46,538 nucleotides of DNA, taken from DATLFI01 sp035524895 (GTDB lineage Bacteria; Acidobacteriota; Thermoanaerobaculia; Multivoradales; Multivoraceae). Each line of letters opens with the position of its first letter. Position 1 is the first letter of the stretch. Of this stretch, positions 45,785 through 46,538 are shown in pieces. The notes under the pieces are model-generated. The model had not been told where the DNA came from. It made no database searches and saw only the letters and a list, made by a program, of their open reading frames with translations. The translations under genes and the position numbers were made by a program. The stretch is taken from the NCBI GenBank assembly GCA_035524895.1, contig DATLFI010000396.1, positions 1 to 46,538 on the forward strand. The letters run 5' to 3'.

Positions 45785-46021
45785 TCAACGGACGGCGGGC
45801 GTCTCTTCGTGCTCCCGCTTGCGCTCCCGCTCCTTCTCCCACGCGCTGAGCTGGTCCTCGGCTCGATCCTTGGCAACGCCATAGCGCTCCTGGATCTTGC
45901 CCACGAGCTGATCGCGTTGGCCGGCGATGACGTCGAGGTCGTCGTCGGTGAGCTTGCCCCAACGCTCCCGAACGCTGCCGCGGAACTGCTTCCAATTGCC
46001 TTTGGCTCGATCCCAGTTCAT
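45785..46021 (-). CDS. CsbD-like stress protein
   Basis: 78 residues. The family pattern is plain: MNWDRAKGNWKQFRGSVRER, then WGKLTDDDLDVIAGQRDQLV and GKIQERYGVAKDRAEDQLSA. CsbD-like proteins are small, abundant, mostly alpha-helical and induced in general stress; their mechanism is unknown. An AAGGAG site stands five bases before the ATG. The C-terminus ends in a very charged tail. The yciE-like gene lies 144 bases downstream on the same strand. Confidence 0.92.
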   Translation of the reverse strand: MNWDRAKGNWKQFRGSVRERWGKLTDDDLDVIAGQRDQLVGKIQERYGVAKDRAEDQLSAWEKERERKREHEETPAVR

Positions 46022-46293
46022 GGAGGCTCCTTGTGGGGTCTGAGTCGATGTACCGGCCGAACTACGTGTCCGGCCACGACCCTCATCAGAGCAACATCGA
46101 TGCCGACCCCGGATCGCCTTGCCAGCAAAGGGATCGTGAGCGTTTCGCTGTAGTGCGACGGTGGAAGAATTTTCCGCCGGACTGTTCCCCCTTACTCCCG
46201 TTCTCTGCGGGCGATGCGCATCCAGGTGCGGCGCGGCCAGGCGCGACGGCATAGGATCGGAGCCCAACGCGATCGGAAAGGTCCAGACCACAG

Positions 46294-46538
46294 GTGACGC
46301 ACCCAGCTCCCGTCCCAGCGCCCGACGAGCCTCCTGGCGCGTCCCCGCGCGCTCCTGGCGTGTCCCCGCGCGCGCAACGGCTCGAGCGCACCGTCCGCCG
46401 ACTCTGCGACCAGATCGGCGAACGACACGCGTGGAAGCCCCACTCGCTCCACGCAACGGCGCGCATGGTGGCGGAGTCCTTCACGTCCTCCGGCCTCGGC
46501 GTGGAGAAACAGTGGTACCGCGCGCGCGGCGTCGAGGT
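46294..46538 (+). CDS. M28-family peptidase, N-terminal part (3' end outside window)
   Basis: 81 residues are seen before the window ends. From about residue 30 the sequence reads RLERTVRRLCDQIGERHAWK, then SLHATARMVAESFTSSGLGV and EKQWY. This is the typical N-terminal helix pair of M28 zinc aminopeptidases/carboxypeptidases (L..V..L...IG.R, then a substrate-binding helix and Gly). The catalytic region is beyond the window, so the assignment rests on pattern only. A GTG at 46294 is the likely start, with a moderate AAAGG site. The first 27 residues contain a 7-residue tandem duplication rich in Pro and Ala and no signal peptide. The 272 bases before it (46022-46293) show no other gene. Confidence 0.6.
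   Translation, partial: MTHPAPVPAPDEPPGASPRAPGVSPRAQRLERTVRRLCDQIGERHAWKPHSLHATARMVAESFTSSGLGVEKQWYRARGVE
46331..46372 (+). repeat. 21-bp in-frame tandem repeat inside the M28 gene
   Basis: A 21-base unit (CTCCTGGCG at its start, CCCCGCGCG at its end) is repeated at 46331-46351 and 46352-46372 with one C/T difference. It duplicates seven codons (PGASPRA, PGVSPRA) without breaking the frame. Confidence 0.75.

Overview
The window looks like a stretch of chromosome from a free-living, aerobic, diderm bacterium with very high GC (around 70% by eye). The genes are dense, lie on both strands, and use many GTG and TTG starts. Lipoprotein signals with clear lipoboxes, a PilZ/AMIN-type envelope protein, a VWFA-related protein of the Acidobacteria-type family, a cytochrome c/copper monooxygenase fusion, and AddAB instead of RecBCD point towards an Acidobacteriota- or Myxococcota-like lineage. 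That is inference; nothing here names a genus. I see no rRNA, tRNA, CRISPR array, prophage, transposase or integrase, so most of the window is ordinary chromosome carrying a few decayed genes.

Layout. 1-9 kb: end of an unknown protein gene; a crotonase with an LDH2-type dehydrogenase; an adrenodoxin-reductase-type ferredoxin reductase; a GT-C-type membrane protein; an M48 lipoprotein protease behind a sigma-54-type promoter; and proline catabolism gene pruA. 9-15 kb: a PilZ-TM-AMIN protein coupled to a DUF423 protein, then pheA (P-protein) coupled to an L-2-hydroxyglutarate oxidase and a small hydrolase, then the relic of a caspase-like gene. 15-26 kb: an S9 prolyl oligopeptidase; a copper P1B-1 ATPase overlapped by a 3-methyladenine glycosylase; a glycine-zipper lipoprotein with a second sigma-54-type promoter; a beta-hydroxyacid dehydrogenase; a VWA protein; a cytochrome c/copper type II monooxygenase; a small lipoprotein; and a 2Fe-2S ferredoxin.

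26-39 kb: an M20-fold protein with altered metal ligands; an MNT/HEPN toxin-antitoxin pair whose HEPN member has lost its middle; an acyl-CoA dehydrogenase with an alpha/beta hydrolase; an orphan antitoxin-like small gene; a RidA protein; and the addB-addA operon for double-strand break processing. 39-46.5 kb: DUF4261 and MmcQ/YjbR proteins, a cyclase-family hydrolase, a periplasmic glycerophosphodiesterase, a putative aminopeptidase lipoprotein, a truncated DUF481 gene whose end merges with an MBL-fold hydrolase, a small stress-type cluster (Cys-rich protein, YciE-like, CsbD-like), and the start of an M28 peptidase.

Two themes join these parts. First, three separate genes (caspase-like, HEPN, DUF481) keep recognisable ends but have lost their middle or remainder, which suggests repeated deletion. 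Second, promoters are visible in two styles: two near-consensus -24/-12 sigma-54 sites, each beside a short direct repeat and each serving a lipoprotein gene, and a recurring TAnnnT -10 element without an obvious -35 ahead of many other genes. All functions are read from sequence motifs and remembered family features; no database search was run.
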